A stretch of 64,000 bases of DNA from Talpa occidentalis (taxonomy: Eukaryota; Chordata; Mammalia; Eulipotyphla; Talpidae), in the NCBI RefSeq assembly GCF_014898055.3, contig NW_023604295.1:139282676-139346675 (forward strand). Direction: 5' to 3'. Shown here piece after piece: positions 32,461 to 44,583 of the stretch. Position numbers and translations under genes: made by a program. The stretch's first letter is position 1, and each line of letters opens with the position of its first letter. The notes below the pieces were generated by a model. The model saw only the letters and a list, made by a program, of their open reading frames with translations, had not been told where the DNA came from and searched no databases.

Positions 32461-34070
32461 GTAAAAGTAACCATCATGTTTTGTGAACCAAGATCAAATG
32501 CTTCTCTCCTTAATCAATTGCTAGAGTATTTCTCATGAGACTCCATGAAAATGAGGCAGTGCATTTAAGAGTAGAGATGATGAGAATCTGAATTGTCTGT
32601 TCATGCTGTTTACCTGTGTCTTTAGAGCACTCTTGTATATATCTACATTCATTTGATGATGGGGCATTACCGAGAACATTTGATTTAATAACACTATAGA
32701 TACACGAAAACCTAATTCATGTGGGACATCCAGATTGCGTGGTAATTTGGTATCTCCTGGCTGGGCATTCAGTTTATAGTGTCTAACAAGAAGCTTACAG
32801 GTAGTTATTTCTAAAGAGAAGAGGTACTTGCTCGTGAGAGTCTTTTTTTAATGCTTAGAATGCATTTAATGAGTGCTATTATTTTTCTCCAGGAGCTTAC
32901 CATTGGTTTCTGTAAGCACCAGATAAACCAATTATTTCATAGACTTAGTAATATACTAAGTCACAAAAGTGAAGTTGCAGAGATGTTAACTGCCATCTTA
33001 TCAGCTGTGCAACCTTATATTCTGTCTCTGGATTCCATTCAAAATTTACAATTTTAAAGATTTCTTAGTAGTTTAGAGCAAGATGTCAAAATATTTTATA
33101 CGGTACTCCCAAAATCTGAAAAGAACTGTAAAGCACAATTTGTCTTTCTTAGTTGTATGTAATGCAAGGCACGATCATTTGCTTTTCATGTTGGCAAAGA
33201 TATTCTGACATGCTCTAGTCCATTAAACATGTTTATAGTTTATTTGGGAATGTTTAGTGTACACATATCTTAACAGGAAGTTAATTTCTTCTATTCAGCA
33301 TTCCCAACATTCTATCTTCATGAAGTTATCAGTATAGTAACCTAACTTTGTTTCCAATGAAATGGTGATACAGATTCCTATTGATTAACGTATGGCACAA
33401 AGCTGAGCACAACACACAAAGGTGACATATGACATAAAGCCCATGTGCCACAAGAGAGAAATGATACTACCATCCATGCCAGGTGAAAGAAACTTTCCTG
33501 GTATTCTCTACTTAGTGTGATGGAGGAAACAAGAAAAAAAAAAAAAAGAAAAAAAGAAAACCTTTCCAACTGTGTACGAAGCTGGACACTTGCTAATTTG
33601 CTCTAAGAGGCCATACTTGATTCTGCAGCTTAAATTTGAGTAGCTCTTGATTAACCTTTCTTAATCTGCTGTCTTTCTTCTAGTCTTATTGATTTTCTGT
33701 ATGGACCAAAGGTAAATTAAAAGGGGACAAGAACAGGATCAAAATCCCTGCATCTTTAAGTCATTAACGGAGGCACTAATTTATAGGTTCCCAGCAGAGG
33801 GATAGTGGTGCTTTGGGCTTATTCTTAGGAAGGAGGGGCTCCGTGGGCGCCTCTTAAAACTTGCTACTATATCAGTGGCCATTCCAGTCAGATGTACAGA
33901 TTCTGCTAGTTGTAGCATGTCTGCATGCAAATTTGTATTCAGATACAGGTAAAATAATAGAAGAATGACTCTACCTTAAGATAGATTCAGGTCCCACTCT
34001 AAGTAATATGCTATGGTGGCGTTCTAGGTCTCCAGGTTCTATAGAGCAGAGTCAGTGTCCAGAGTGTCCC
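32461..34070. other. Intergenic, no gene recognised
   Basis: An A-rich tract lies at 33531-33560. No gene and no identifiable repeat. Confidence 0.6.
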
Positions 34071-34074
34071 AAAA

Positions 34075-35275
34075 GATTTGCAATTCTTTGGCCTCCCTGG
34101 GGTGCAAGGAGTTAAGACGCAACCTATGAAGCTATCCACAGCCACTGCAGCGTGAGTTCGATCCCCAGCCAGGGAGCTGACCCACATGGCGCAGCAGACC
34201 TCTCCAGACTCTCCCGCTGCTTCTCTCAGCAGTGTATTTCAGTCTGTCTGCCTGTTCTCTTCCCCACTCTGTCTCTGGTGAATCCTCTCACTCACTACCT
34301 ACACCTTTGGCCTGTACCCCAGTTATTGTATGCATAAATAAATAAATCTTTTTTTAATTTAAATTTTATTTTTATATTCCCCATACAATTACAACCCCCT
34401 TATTTTGACCCCAATTCCTCCTTTCCCCGCCCCCCAACCCTCATAAACTGTCTCTGGTTCATAGATGTTTGTTGATTTTGATATTTTCTTTCTTATAGTT
34501 ATTCTTTTTCCTGGTCCCTTATTTAAGTTTTCTAGATTCCTGCTATGAGTGAGACCATCCGGTATTTTTCTTTTTCTTTCTGGCTTATTTCACTGAGCAT
34601 GATCCCTTCTAGCTCCATCCATGTTGCTGCAAACTGCATGTGTTTATCTTTTTTGAATACTGAGTAATATTCCATGGTGTATATGTACCACATCTTCTTG
34701 ATCCAGTCATCGATTTTTGGCCATTTGGGTTGTTTCCAAAGCTTAGCTATTGTAAATAGTGCTGCTATAAACATAGGGGTGCAGGTGTTCTTTGGAATTG
34801 ATGTTTCTGTGTCCTTTGGGTAAATACCTAGGAGTGGAATTGCTGGATCCTATGGAAGCGCTATGTTTAGTAGGTCCAGAAATCTCCACACAGCTCTCCA
34901 TAGTGGTTGGACCAGTTTGCACTCCCACCAGCAGTGCAGGAGAGTTCCTTTTTCTCCACACCCTCGCCAACATTTGTTGTTGCTAGTTTTTTTAATATGT
35001 GCCATTCTCACTGGTGTAAGATGGTATCTCATGGTAGTTTTGATTTGCATTTCCCTGATGAGAAGTGATGTTGAACATTTTTTCATATGTCTGTTGGCCA
35101 TTTGCATTTCCTCTTCAGAGAAGTTTCTTTTTAGCTCTTCTGCCCATTTTTTGACTGGATTATTTTCTTTGTTTTTGTTGAGACTTATCAGCTCTTTGCA
35201 GATTTTTGTGATCAGTCCTTTATCATTAGTGTTGTGTGCAATAAATAAATTTTTTAAAAAAAGACTTGCAATTCT
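34075..35275 (+). mobile_element. T+ SINE (older subfamily) split by an L1 in its tail
   Basis: The SINE head begins near 34090 (GGCCTCCCTGGGGTGC), includes the B-box-like GAGTTCGATCCCC and ends in TATGCATAAATAAATAAATC at about 34350. Its target duplication GATTTGCAATTCT / GACTTGCAATTCT is at 34075-34087 and 35263-35275. The two copies are 1.2 kb apart because an L1 landed in the A-rich tail. Confidence 0.87.
34337..35255 (-). mobile_element. 5'-truncated LINE-1 nested in a SINE tail
   Basis: On the minus strand the element carries the C-terminal part of L1 ORF2 ([35 protein letters not shown]) and a 3' UTR with a poly(A) read as poly-T near 34350. The frame has one premature stop between the parts at 34850-35287 and 34532-34774. 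The A-rich target AATAAATAAAT is found at both edges (about 34340 and 35240). It is similar to the L1 at 7071-7974 but slightly longer at the 5' side. It lacks the endonuclease and is inactive. Confidence 0.9.
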
Positions 35276-35700
35276 CTTTCCCATCACTCAACCTCATGAG
35301 CAAATTATCCAGAAATTCCTGGCAAAGAGCGGGTGGAAAAATTATGGGATGTACTTTGATATCATCACAGGGTACTTTCTCAAAATTATCTGACCTCCCC
35401 TTCTTTCAGGGACTTTGAGTATGAGAATTTATTCAGGTCTTATAATTAATTGAAGACCCATGACTCATTATTAAGGTTATTCAACTTATATTTCTTAGAT
35501 CTAAATACTTTTGGATTAGGACATTAGGGATTGTAAGATTAATTAAAAGCTACCAAAAACCCTATAGTGTCAAAATATACCCTTTACTACTATGGTTCTA
35601 GTGCCTATTATGATAAAAATTCCATCTTTCCTCTGGCAGTGCAGACTTACTATCTGGCTTGTGGTGCCCACAAATACAAGTTTTCCCATTTATTTCCAAG
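35276..35700. other. Intergenic, no gene recognised
   Basis: Unique-looking AT-rich sequence. Confidence 0.6.
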
Positions 35701-35710
35701 AATATATATA

Positions 35711-35973
35711 TTTTAAAGATTTATTGATTTATGCATACAAGAACCGGGATACAGGCCAGAGGTGTGGTGGGTAAGAGGATTCACCAGAGACAGAGTGGGG
35801 AGCAGAACAGGCAGATCTACTGAACTACAGTGCTGAGGGGAGCAGCAGGCGAGTCAGGAGAGGTCTGCTGTACCTTGTGGGTAGCTCCCTGGCCAGGGAT
35901 TGAACTCGTGCTGCAGTGGCTGCAAATAGCTTCATAGATTGCATCTTAACCCCTTGTGCCACTAAAGAGGCCC
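35711..35973 (-). mobile_element. T+ SINE, older subfamily
   Basis: The tail TTAAAGATTTATTGATTTATGCATACAAG is at the left, with the diagnostic AAGAACCGGGATACAGGCCAGAG next. The head at the right ends CCTTGTGCCACTAAAGAGGCCCC. No clear TSD remains. Confidence 0.85.
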
Positions 35974-36384
35974 CTCCAGGAGTCTATTTTAACTGTAGCA
36001 TTTCTTGCTTTTATCCACAGAAAGTACTTTTCAAGAATGTTGATGCTTTCCCTACTCCATGTAGTTCTCAGTGTCTTGGGGAGAGCACCAATATCTGGGG
36101 CCTTAGAAAACAGCTAAGGGATAGTTTGGTGGGTTCCTCATTACAAATATAGCAGAATTATTTATTCTCCTTATTCTTTACATTGCCTTAATGTTACTTA
36201 AAAATTCTTGGCCTCTCAACTTCATTTTTTCTGGGTCATGTACGTTTCAACTAAGGTCAAGTAGACCATCAGAACTAGCAGAAGATGCTTGAGTTTACTA
36301 AGGAGAAACCCACACAAGATTTGGGTTTTCTTTTCCTAATCAGAATTTTTAAGAGGATGAGTTTCCCAACCAAACTGTCTTATT

Positions 36385-36580
36385 TTTCAATCCTGGTTTG
36401 TAAATATTTTTCAGCTGCGTGCTCTTGTGCAAGTTATGTAGCCTCTACAGACTTTAGCTTTCTTATCTGTAAAATGGAGTTCTTACAGTACCTACTCAAG
36501 GATTCATTGTGAGCACATTTAAGGTGAGCAGAATAGTGTACAGCACAAAATCACAAGTGGAATAAATGATAGCTATTATT
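36385..36580 (+). repeat. MIR SINE remnant
   Basis: It shows the MIR order: a core with TGTGCAAGTTATGTAGCCTCT, then TTTCTTATCTGTAAAATGGAG, TACAGTACCTACTCAAGGATT and a tail with GTGTACAGCACA. Confidence 0.8.
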
Positions 36581-37798
36581 TTTATTGAAAATAGGTCAAC
36601 TCCTCTAAATGGCCAATAAAAATCCTTCTTCCTCTGGTTCCAATCTTAGCAGTAACTGTTGCTTTACACCAACCACATGTACGAATTTGGCTCAGCTGGA
36701 CCACATCATGTTTCCTGACAAGTCTCTCACTTTTGTGTTTGACATCTTTTTCTGACATGTCTTTTCATGGAATGTTCCTTATTGGATTTCACACATCTCA
36801 CAATGTTCTTATCAAGTGCTACTGCTGCTGTGAAATCATTCTTGCTGTTTTCCTGTCTGAGTATGATCTTTTCTATCAAAAATACTTATTTCAGGTCATT
36901 TTTTTCAGGATATTTAATTAACTGATGAGAGAAGTAGACACATATTAAATAAATATTTATCATATGGAAAGAGATATTTTAAGTGCTACATTATAACTTA
37001 ATATAAAAGAAGTTTGCAAATTTGTAAAAGAAACAGAAATATAAATAATAATATAAATAATATAAATATAAATAATAATAAATATAAATAATAATTCCAA
37101 CACAGTGCCTTTATATTAGTAAAGTAATAATTAAGGTTATCTGAGAGTTTGGAATACACAAAAACTTTTATTTGGGAGCCTCTCCCAATTCTTACAAATT
37201 GGGAAGTTGGGGAAGTTTTCTTGGAGAAAGTGATGCCAGAGTTGAGTTGTAAAAAAATGTTACAGAGTTAAGCAGAGGCAGTTCAGTAAGAGGGAATAAT
37301 ATAAACAATGACTAGTGAAGGACATGCAATTGATGGTTTCTGAAGTGAACTCAATTCACACAGGGCTGGCATGGGGGAGAGACTGAAAGACAGGTACTGG
37401 AAAGGGAGGATCCCAGAGAAATATCAAGGCACCTACAGAGCTTGCCACTGAAGGCTTTTCAGCAGATTTTCAATTTAGCTAATCCATTTTAGCAGTGGTA
37501 TAGAGGTGGGACTTTGAGACACAAAGACCACTTGAAATTATATTGCCAGCATCCAGGTGAGAGATTGAAAGTATCGAAATAATAATGGCAGATGAAAAGA
37601 GGAATCAGTTTGAAAATTGTTCATGAGAAAAATTACAAAGAGATCATGATCAATTAATTCTCGGAGAAGAAAAAGAGAAAGGAAGTAAAAATATTTTTTA
37701 GGTTTTAATGGGTCAATATGGAGATTGGAGATGCTAAAGAACATTACTGAAACTTGAAAGTAATACAGCACAGAAGACAAAAAAACAAGCTTAATATA
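36581..37798. other. Intergenic, no gene recognised
   Basis: An AT-rich simple-sequence patch of ATAAATAATA units lies at 37035-37096. Nothing else is identifiable. Confidence 0.6.
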
Positions 37799-38107
37799 AT
37801 CATGATGTGGGTCCTCCCTGGTGGTGCAAGGGGTTAAGTATCGCACTATGAAGCAATCCACAGCCTCTGCAATGCGAGTTTGATCCCTGGCCAGCCAGGG
37901 AGAAACCCAAATGGCGAGGCAGACCTCTCCTGTCTTATCTGCTGCTCCCCTTAGCAGTGTATTTCATCAGTCTACATGTTCTGTATCCCACTCTGTCTCT
38001 GGTGAATCCTCTCACCCCCCCCCCGCCCCCCTGTGTCTCTGGCCTGTACTCCAGCTCTTGTATGCATAAATAAATAAATCTTTAAAAAAATACATGATCA
38101 CGATGTG
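37799..38107 (+). mobile_element. T+ SINE, older subfamily
   Basis: The head starts at about 37810 (GGTCCTCCCTGGTGGTGCAAG). A C-rich stretch lies at 38015-38030, and the tail is TATGCATAAATAAATAAATCTTTAAAA. The TSD is ATCATGATGTG / ATCACGATGTG at 37799-37809 and 38097-38107 with one mismatch. Confidence 0.88.
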
Positions 38108-40221
38108 TATATTGCTGGTCATACTCTGATCCTTTCTGTTCCACTTACACAGAGATGTCACTACTCAGGTGAAGACTTGAAGTGTGTATATAACTATAGA
38201 TATCTAGATAATATCGGATTATGTTGTGCAAAGTCTATACTAACACATGGGTCATTCATATCATCTTATTTGCTTATTGATGGAGAAAATTGCTAAGGTA
38301 GAAAATACCTATAATCTTGCAAATAAAAAGAGAGACAGGAAAAAGGAGAAAGCAGGAGAGAAATAAGGAATGAAAGACAAAGTAATATAAAAAGTCCATG
38401 TAGAAATTGAATTTATTTCAATATAAAATTTGACAACAAATTGGAATTTGTAAATATGACAATAGGCAGAGCATACTAAATTCGATTTTCATTTAAAGTT
38501 GATCATCTCTACCATCAGTGGTTATGAAAATTGTCCTGCACTTTAACTATATTCTCTGGATGAAAACATTAATGGCAGATGCAGTGATGGAAGATGTTCA
38601 AGATTAAGTCCCCAGAAACCTTGGTTATAGTTCTGCACTGTCATTTACTAGACTGAATAAATAACTAGAATTCTCTGGTTTAATCTCTTCATAAAACTGA
38701 ACATATTAAGTTCTATAAAAATCTGTATCTGTTTAAAAATGATTTTGGCTCTGAAGTGAGATCTAGACTTCCTTGATATTTTTCCTTTTAGTTGTCCTCT
38801 TGTTGAAATCTTTTGACATTTACAATTTGATTCGTTTTAGCTCAGAAATAAAATTTTCAGAATATAAAATTTAAAAATATAGGTTGAATTAATAAAAGAG
38901 CCCAAAGTATTTGCTTAATTTTTGAAAATGTATTTCTCTCCTTCTGACTTACTATTATCGTTTCTCTTTTCAGAGGTAATAGCAATACAGCAAACCTATT
39001 TCCTCGGTCAGCTGTAATTAATCTGAGAAGAATTACTACAGGTAGTTGACAAGATGGGTGCTGTTCAATTTTGGTTACCTGTTACTAACACACAAATGAT
39101 TCATTTTCAGTTGGTTTTACCCTATGAATGTTGAGTAACGGATGCTAGCCTTAAAATAAAGTCTTTTGAAAGGAAAAAATCCTTTTGTTTTAGAGGAAAT
39201 TGTTTTTCATCTAGTTGAAAAGAGAGTTATATTGATTTGCATAGCATAAAACACAAAATTAAGTGTTTGTTAGAAAATTTGTAGCATCTATAATTGGCTT
39301 TTAGAATTCCTTAAGTTTAACAGTAACTGATATGAAAATGAGCGGAGGAGTAACCTAAGGAAGAAATTAAGCAAGTGATCTGTTTTGCAGAATGTGGTGG
39401 GGTTAGTATTCCCCGTACTATCTCTATAAACACACTGTCTCTGTAGTTTAAAAAACTTAAATACCGTTGTGGTGCTGATTAGATTTTTGAACTTATGTTT
39501 AGTTCCTAAATAACTTTCCTCTTTTCCAGACCACCATGTCCTTGAAAAGTTAATTTCGTTTTATCTCTGGATATAAGACGCTTCACATGGCAATGGAAGT
39601 TGAAAGCTTCCCAGGTAAAGAACCTTCAAAGAATAAGGGACTCATGATAGGGAAGGATAAAAGTCAACAGTTTATACCGTTCAATTGCTTTTAAGATTTT
39701 CATCAAATGCATCCCCTGCAGTCGAAACTTACTAGAGAAGCTTCCCAGCAGAGTTGAAATCATAAAACAATGACAATGTTACCTTTGTTTCTCTGAGCTT
39801 TCAGACAGGAAAGACAGCAACCGAACTGCGTATCAACTTACTTTCTTCCCCTTTTGGTGGGGGGAAAAAAAAAAGCTCTTACCCTGAGGTACCAGGCCGT
39901 TAGCCACAATTTAAGCAAAAGATATTTAGCTTTTGTTATCTGCTAGAAAAATAGAACTTTTTTCTAGGAGTGAATTTTATGGATTCTGATAAGAATAAGC
40001 CATGCATTATTCAAGGACAAAATACAGAAAATGAGTTTATTGCCGCTTTTAAAATAAATATTAACTTGGGATTGAAAGATGTTTACTAATACCTTGTCAT
40101 CAGATGACCAGAAATGGATTTTTTTTAAATTTTACTATTATGACAACAGTTATAGCATTTCGAAAAATGCATGGAAGCATTTGTAAAAAATAGGGGGACT
40201 GTATTTTCTTATTTCTGAGAT
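38108..40221. other. Intergenic, no gene recognised
   Basis: AT-rich, mostly unique-looking sequence. A weak MIR-like stretch near 38620-38710 is too degraded to call. Confidence 0.6.
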
Positions 40222-40840
40222 GTTGCTGTTACAGGGACATCTCCATAAGAAGGGGAGGTGCCGTGTTCCTGCCCCCACTTAATGATGGGCGGAGTGAAGC
40301 AGCCAGGTGAAGTGAAGTAAACCCAGAAGGCAGGTCTGCCCAGAGGAGACAGGAGAGCTCTTGTTCTGCCGCCGTCCTGCTCTCTGGAAGGAGACACTGC
40401 TGGTGGAGGGAGACCCATGGAGGAGAGGCAGGTAGAGACACTTGAAGGAGACACATACATGAGAGACACACGTGGAACATGACTCTGGTAGCTGTTATCT
40501 TTATTTGTGCTTTGAATTTGCTCCTTCCTTCCAGCTTTCTGGACCTCCTTCAGAACCTCATTTCCTATGGCTCCCCACCAGAAGCTGCCTTAGACTGGCA
40601 GACTTTCAGGCCTGTGTGGACCCCCACTTTGGGCTGACCCCCTTGGGCATTTAACCACAAGGGGATGGGTCATTTTGCAGGTCTTATTGGGGAAAATATC
40701 CTCTCCTGTCTCCCCTCTCTATGCACACCACATCTATTAAAGATCTGTCACCCCAAAAGTTTCCTTTGCCTTTGTGCACATGCATGTCTGGCCCTCTTTA
40801 GAACATGTAAGTTTTGGGGGCCCGGGTGCCTCTCAGTTGT
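40222..40840 (+). mobile_element. Putative solo LTR with 5-bp near-TSD
   Basis: A G+C-richer block runs from TGTTACAGGGACATC (40227) to GGTGCCTCTCA (40835), with TG...CA ends. It is bracketed by GTTGC (40222-40226) and GTTGT (40836-40840). ATTAAAG near 40736 may be the polyadenylation signal. It is unrelated by eye to the LTRs at 23506 and 42165. Short open frames in it have no retroviral motifs. Confidence 0.55.
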
Positions 40841-40845
40841 GGGCT

Positions 40846-40912
40846 AATTGTCAGTCCATTGTGTGGAGCAACTGTGTGGAGCTAATTGTGTGGAGCAATT
40901 GTCAGTCCATTG
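40846..40912. repeat. Local imperfect tandem repeat
   Basis: AATTGTCAGTCCATTG occurs at 40846-40861 and again at 40897-40912. TGTGTGGAGC-type units lie in between. Confidence 0.8.
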
Positions 40913-42160
40913 CTCCAATGCTATGTGAGTAAGTAAAAGAAGGTGACCTTCCTTCCCACATGTGTGATGTGTTCTTTTTGGGGAGAAAAGGTGTGAAGAG
41001 AACATAGTAAGACAATCTGCTCATCATGCAAAATACAGTTTTGAGCTGAGATGCTTTCTTAAAATCTGTGTTGCAGTCTGAAAGGAGCTTCACCAATAAG
41101 ACACAGAATGCTGTAAAAGGCTTGCTTTGTGTTGTAGTGCAAGCTAATCAAAGTTGAAATTAGTTCTCTTCTACTCAATATTCATTGAATAGAAGTTTTG
41201 CTGTTGAATTGTCTTCTTGAGATTTAATTTTAAGAAACTCCTTGATGTTAGCACTAAAAAGACACTGCCATGAGGCTCACTGGGACAAGCTGGCCTCATC
41301 CGGCTACATTTCAACTGGGTTAATTATATTTTGCCTACTTAATTTTTTTCTGGATATATTTCTCTTTATGTGTATAAGTGGTCTATTCTGCTGAATGATA
41401 TTTAAATCTGTTGCATTTCATTTCTTTCAAGTCTCTGAATCTTAGGAATTGCTACATTAGTTTCTGTGTAAATGGTTTTGGTTAGAATTAAATTTAAAAT
41501 AAATGAATGTATTTGATTATAGTCCCTAAAACTTGGATAAATACTTCCAAGGCAAGTATAATCTACTAAGACTGAATTCATCCTAAAGCTGTTGTTTAAG
41601 CATTTCATGAAGGGTGAGAAGTGAATAATCAATGCATTTGGCAGTTTTTCACCTCCAAGTCTTAGCCTCTGCTACTCCTGAGGACAGAGCCCATTGAGGA
41701 AGCTGATAAAATTATTCCACAACAAGGACAAAAGGTTCAACTAGCAGCTGGGTGGGCTCCACCATTCTTTCCATTGTCTTTGGTGCAAATTAACATGTTG
41801 CTTGGAAACTGGAAGTTACTGTGGTGGTCAAGGGAATTAACTTAACACTCAGCAGCCTTTGATCCCCTAATGGGTGTCTCTGGGCTTCTCTATCTTCAGC
41901 TGAATCACCACACCTGTCAATCACAATGATCACCTCAGGCATTTCTTTATTGATAGGTTTTCAAGCTTCCTTAGGTAATTCACCCAAACTATGTGCTTTC
42001 TAGATCTCAGATTTCCTATCTGCTAAGGGTTGCCTGGAGCAATGCAGGGAGCTCATCCCCCTCCCAAGTGGCATCAGGGGCAGTGGATATAACCAACCAA
42101 GGACTGTATGGTAGGCAGATGTAAGCAGAGCAAAAACTGGCAAAATTTAAATGGTTACTG
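40913..42160. other. Intergenic, no gene recognised
   Basis: No gene was seen. The part at 41660-42150 may be an older repeat, but I cannot assign it. Confidence 0.5.
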
Positions 42161-42164
42161 TTAG

Positions 42165-42643
42165 TGTTAGGGGGAAATGATGTCCTGAGCTAATCCCATA
42201 CAGGCTTTGTGGACCCCACCCCCACTCCAGACTAAAGCCATCAAGACATTGGGAAAGACAAATCCCGTCACCACCAAAGGGAGGGTGGCTGGGACCTGAG
42301 GGTGGAGTTGGGCAGCCAGGTTGGATATAAAAACCAAACACGTGGGCCTTGGGGTGGTTCCCTATTGCTTGCTTCCTGGCTTCACGGCTCCTGGCTTGCA
42401 GCCAGCTCTCAGAATGCCATTTTGGGATTCCTGATGGGCGGATTGGGTAGGACTCATTTAAAACTTTGTCTCCCACTTTTCTCCCTGAGCTGTACATTTC
42501 CTCATTTCCCCTTCCCTTGTAAATAAACCTTTTATTAACCTTTCGCGTGTGCCTGCAGTACAGCATTGATAAGTCCCTTTTAAGCACGCAGGTGAGGACA
42601 CACAGTCAGGCACCCCATTTTGTGTCGGGGTTGCTCTACAACA
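42165..42643 (+). mobile_element. Solo LTR of an endogenous retrovirus (class I-like), intact ends and TSD
   Basis: It starts TGTTAGGGGGAAATGATG and ends GGGGTTGCTCTACAACA, with TTAG at 42161-42164 and 42644-42647 as a perfect 4-bp duplication. It has a TATA box ATATAAAAAC (42325-42334) and AATAAA at 42522-42527, followed by a T-rich segment. It is the same family as the minus-strand LTR at 23506-23966. There is no adjoining internal region, so it is a solo LTR. The family name is not known to me. Confidence 0.9.
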
Positions 42644-42647
42644 TTAG

Positions 42648-43790
42648 TAACAGTAATTGTTATGTAGAAAGTTTAGGTGGCCTCTGCTACTGACAATCTG
42701 AGTTAACTATTAACTGAATGAAAGTGCTTTTCTCTGATTCAGTGCAGAACCCACCGAGAGCAGAGTAATGTTATAGGTGCCTATTTAAGGCTACGGGGTA
42801 TTAGAGTAAAGGTGCTTATGCTTTAGCACTATCAGTTCCCCCTTGATGTTCCAGAGTAGCATATTGATTATTATGAATTAAGGAAACTGTTAATGAATGT
42901 GCATATAATGGAGCAAAAATCTTCCACCCCCAAATACGTCTTTTTGGCAAGAGGTTTATTTCATGGCAGGGTTCTGAAAGCTGCATGGAAGTTGCTCTTT
43001 GTAAGGGTCTCTCCCTGGAGATCTAATACTATTTCCTTCCCTTGGAGAATGAGAATTTATATCTGCATCCCTTTGTCTAATGTGCCTTTCCCGATAAACT
43101 CCCTAACTGAACTTCCTCTTCTTCCTCCAACCTTCCTTGTTTTAGCCAAGCTATTTATGATGGTGCCTGAAGCCACAGTCATGTGGTGAGTCACTTAGCC
43201 ATGCTGAGTCTCTCCCATAAACACAGGAGAAAAACAAGCCATTGTCAAATTTCTTCTTGGTTTTTTTTTTTTTTTTTTTCTTTTTCTCTCCTTTCAATCT
43301 GTTTGATGCTTGTTTGATTATTGTTGGCTTAGAAGAATGCAGAGGGTTATGGGATGTTTTTCTTTACTCCCTAACATATAACCCTTTCTCCTAAAAGCAG
43401 AAATTTTCTCTGACTGTTCTGCTACCCCCAAAAGCAGAAAATAAATCTGTTCCCTCCCTATATAGAGATAGAGAGACATTTTATCATCAGAGCCAGGGAC
43501 AGGAGACATCGAAACAAGTTGTACTTGGAGCTCACTAAATTGGTTGTCCAAACCAAAACTTTCAAGAATTTCTTCACAGATTTTTTTTGCTTTTCGGGGG
43601 TCTAATAACTATGCAACTTGGTTGTTTTGGTTATTTGCTGGGTTCCAGGCTTCTTGTCCTCTGCCCATGAAATTAAGTTAGTCTTTTCTCTTGTAAACTT
43701 TGTAGGTGTCTATTTATTTTGGACCATTCTAGGAAACAAATGAGGCAAAGGTAAAATACCCAGCCCCCTGACACACCCAACTTTCCCTAC
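42648..43790. other. Intergenic, no gene recognised
   Basis: A 20-base T run lies at about 43261-43279. A 98-codon plus-strand open frame (42893-43189) has no recognisable motif and no support for coding. Confidence 0.6.
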
Positions 43791-43792
43791 AG

Positions 43793-43955
43793 TATGCATC
43801 CGAATCTACTGGAAGGCTTGATAAAATAAAAATTACAATGGTCCAGCCTGGGTTTCTGATTCAATAGGTCTGTGGTAGGGAGTTTGTGTTTCTAGACTTT
43901 CCAAGTGAGTTAATGCTGCTGGCCTGGGGCTGATGTTTTGAGAATCACTTTATTA
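43793..43955. repeat. MER5-like (hAT-Charlie) DNA transposon remnant
   Basis: It shows the familiar MER5A order: GAATCTACTGGAAGGCTTG, GTTTCTGATTCAATAGGTCTG, TTTCTAGACTTTCCAAGTGA, TGCTGCTGGCC and TTTTGAGAATCACT. Confidence 0.75.
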
Positions 43956-44223
43956 TAGAGATGAACACAAGAAGCTAGAGCATAGGACTTAGCAGGCCTC
44001 TTAGCAGAATCAAGGTCTCATCTTCATCCCTATTCTTCATGCAAGGGAGTGAACAGGAAGAGTTTTGTTTCTGAATTTCTTCTGGAGCAAAAGCAGCTGA
44101 AAGACAACTTATATTACTGTTGTCATTTCCTCATTCATGCTGAAAAGGTAAAGAAAGTTACAAGTGTGTTTCTCATGGTTATGCTAAACAGAAATGGAGA
44201 AGCCACCATTCGCTGTAGCTAAA
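43956..44223. other. Intergenic, no gene recognised
   Basis: No feature was identified. Confidence 0.6.
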
Positions 44224-44583
44224 TCACCTAAATACTTTTTTTTTTTTTTTAGGTTTTTTTTTTTTTTTATAGAGGCATGTTTTTATTTATTTATTTATTA
44301 TATTTGTTTGTTTTGTTTATACATGCACTGGGTACAGTCAGAAGCGCGGGAGGGTGAGAGAATTCACCAGAGCCAGAGCGGGGAGCAGAGCAGGCAGAAG
44401 GGCTGAAGTACACTGCTGAGGGGAGCAGCGGGTGGCAGGAGAGGTCTGCGCACCATGTGGGATCCTCCTCCGGTGGCCGGGGAGCAGCCGGGGATCGAAC
44501 CGGCGCCGCAGAGGCCGCGGGCAGCTTCGCAACCCAGCGCTCAACCGCTGCGCCACCGGGGAGGCCCTCACCTAAATACTTTT
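44224..44583 (-). mobile_element. T+ SINE, young subfamily, 16-bp perfect TSD
   Basis: The head is at the right (GGGCCTCCCCGGTGGCGCAG on the minus strand), with the B box GGTTCGATCCC and the diagnostic TGCACTGGGTACAGTC. A long T-rich tail at 44236-44315 contains two poly-T runs and TTTA units. TCACCTAAATACTTTT is repeated exactly at 44224-44239 and 44568-44583. The body is little diverged, so the insertion is recent. Confidence 0.93.
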
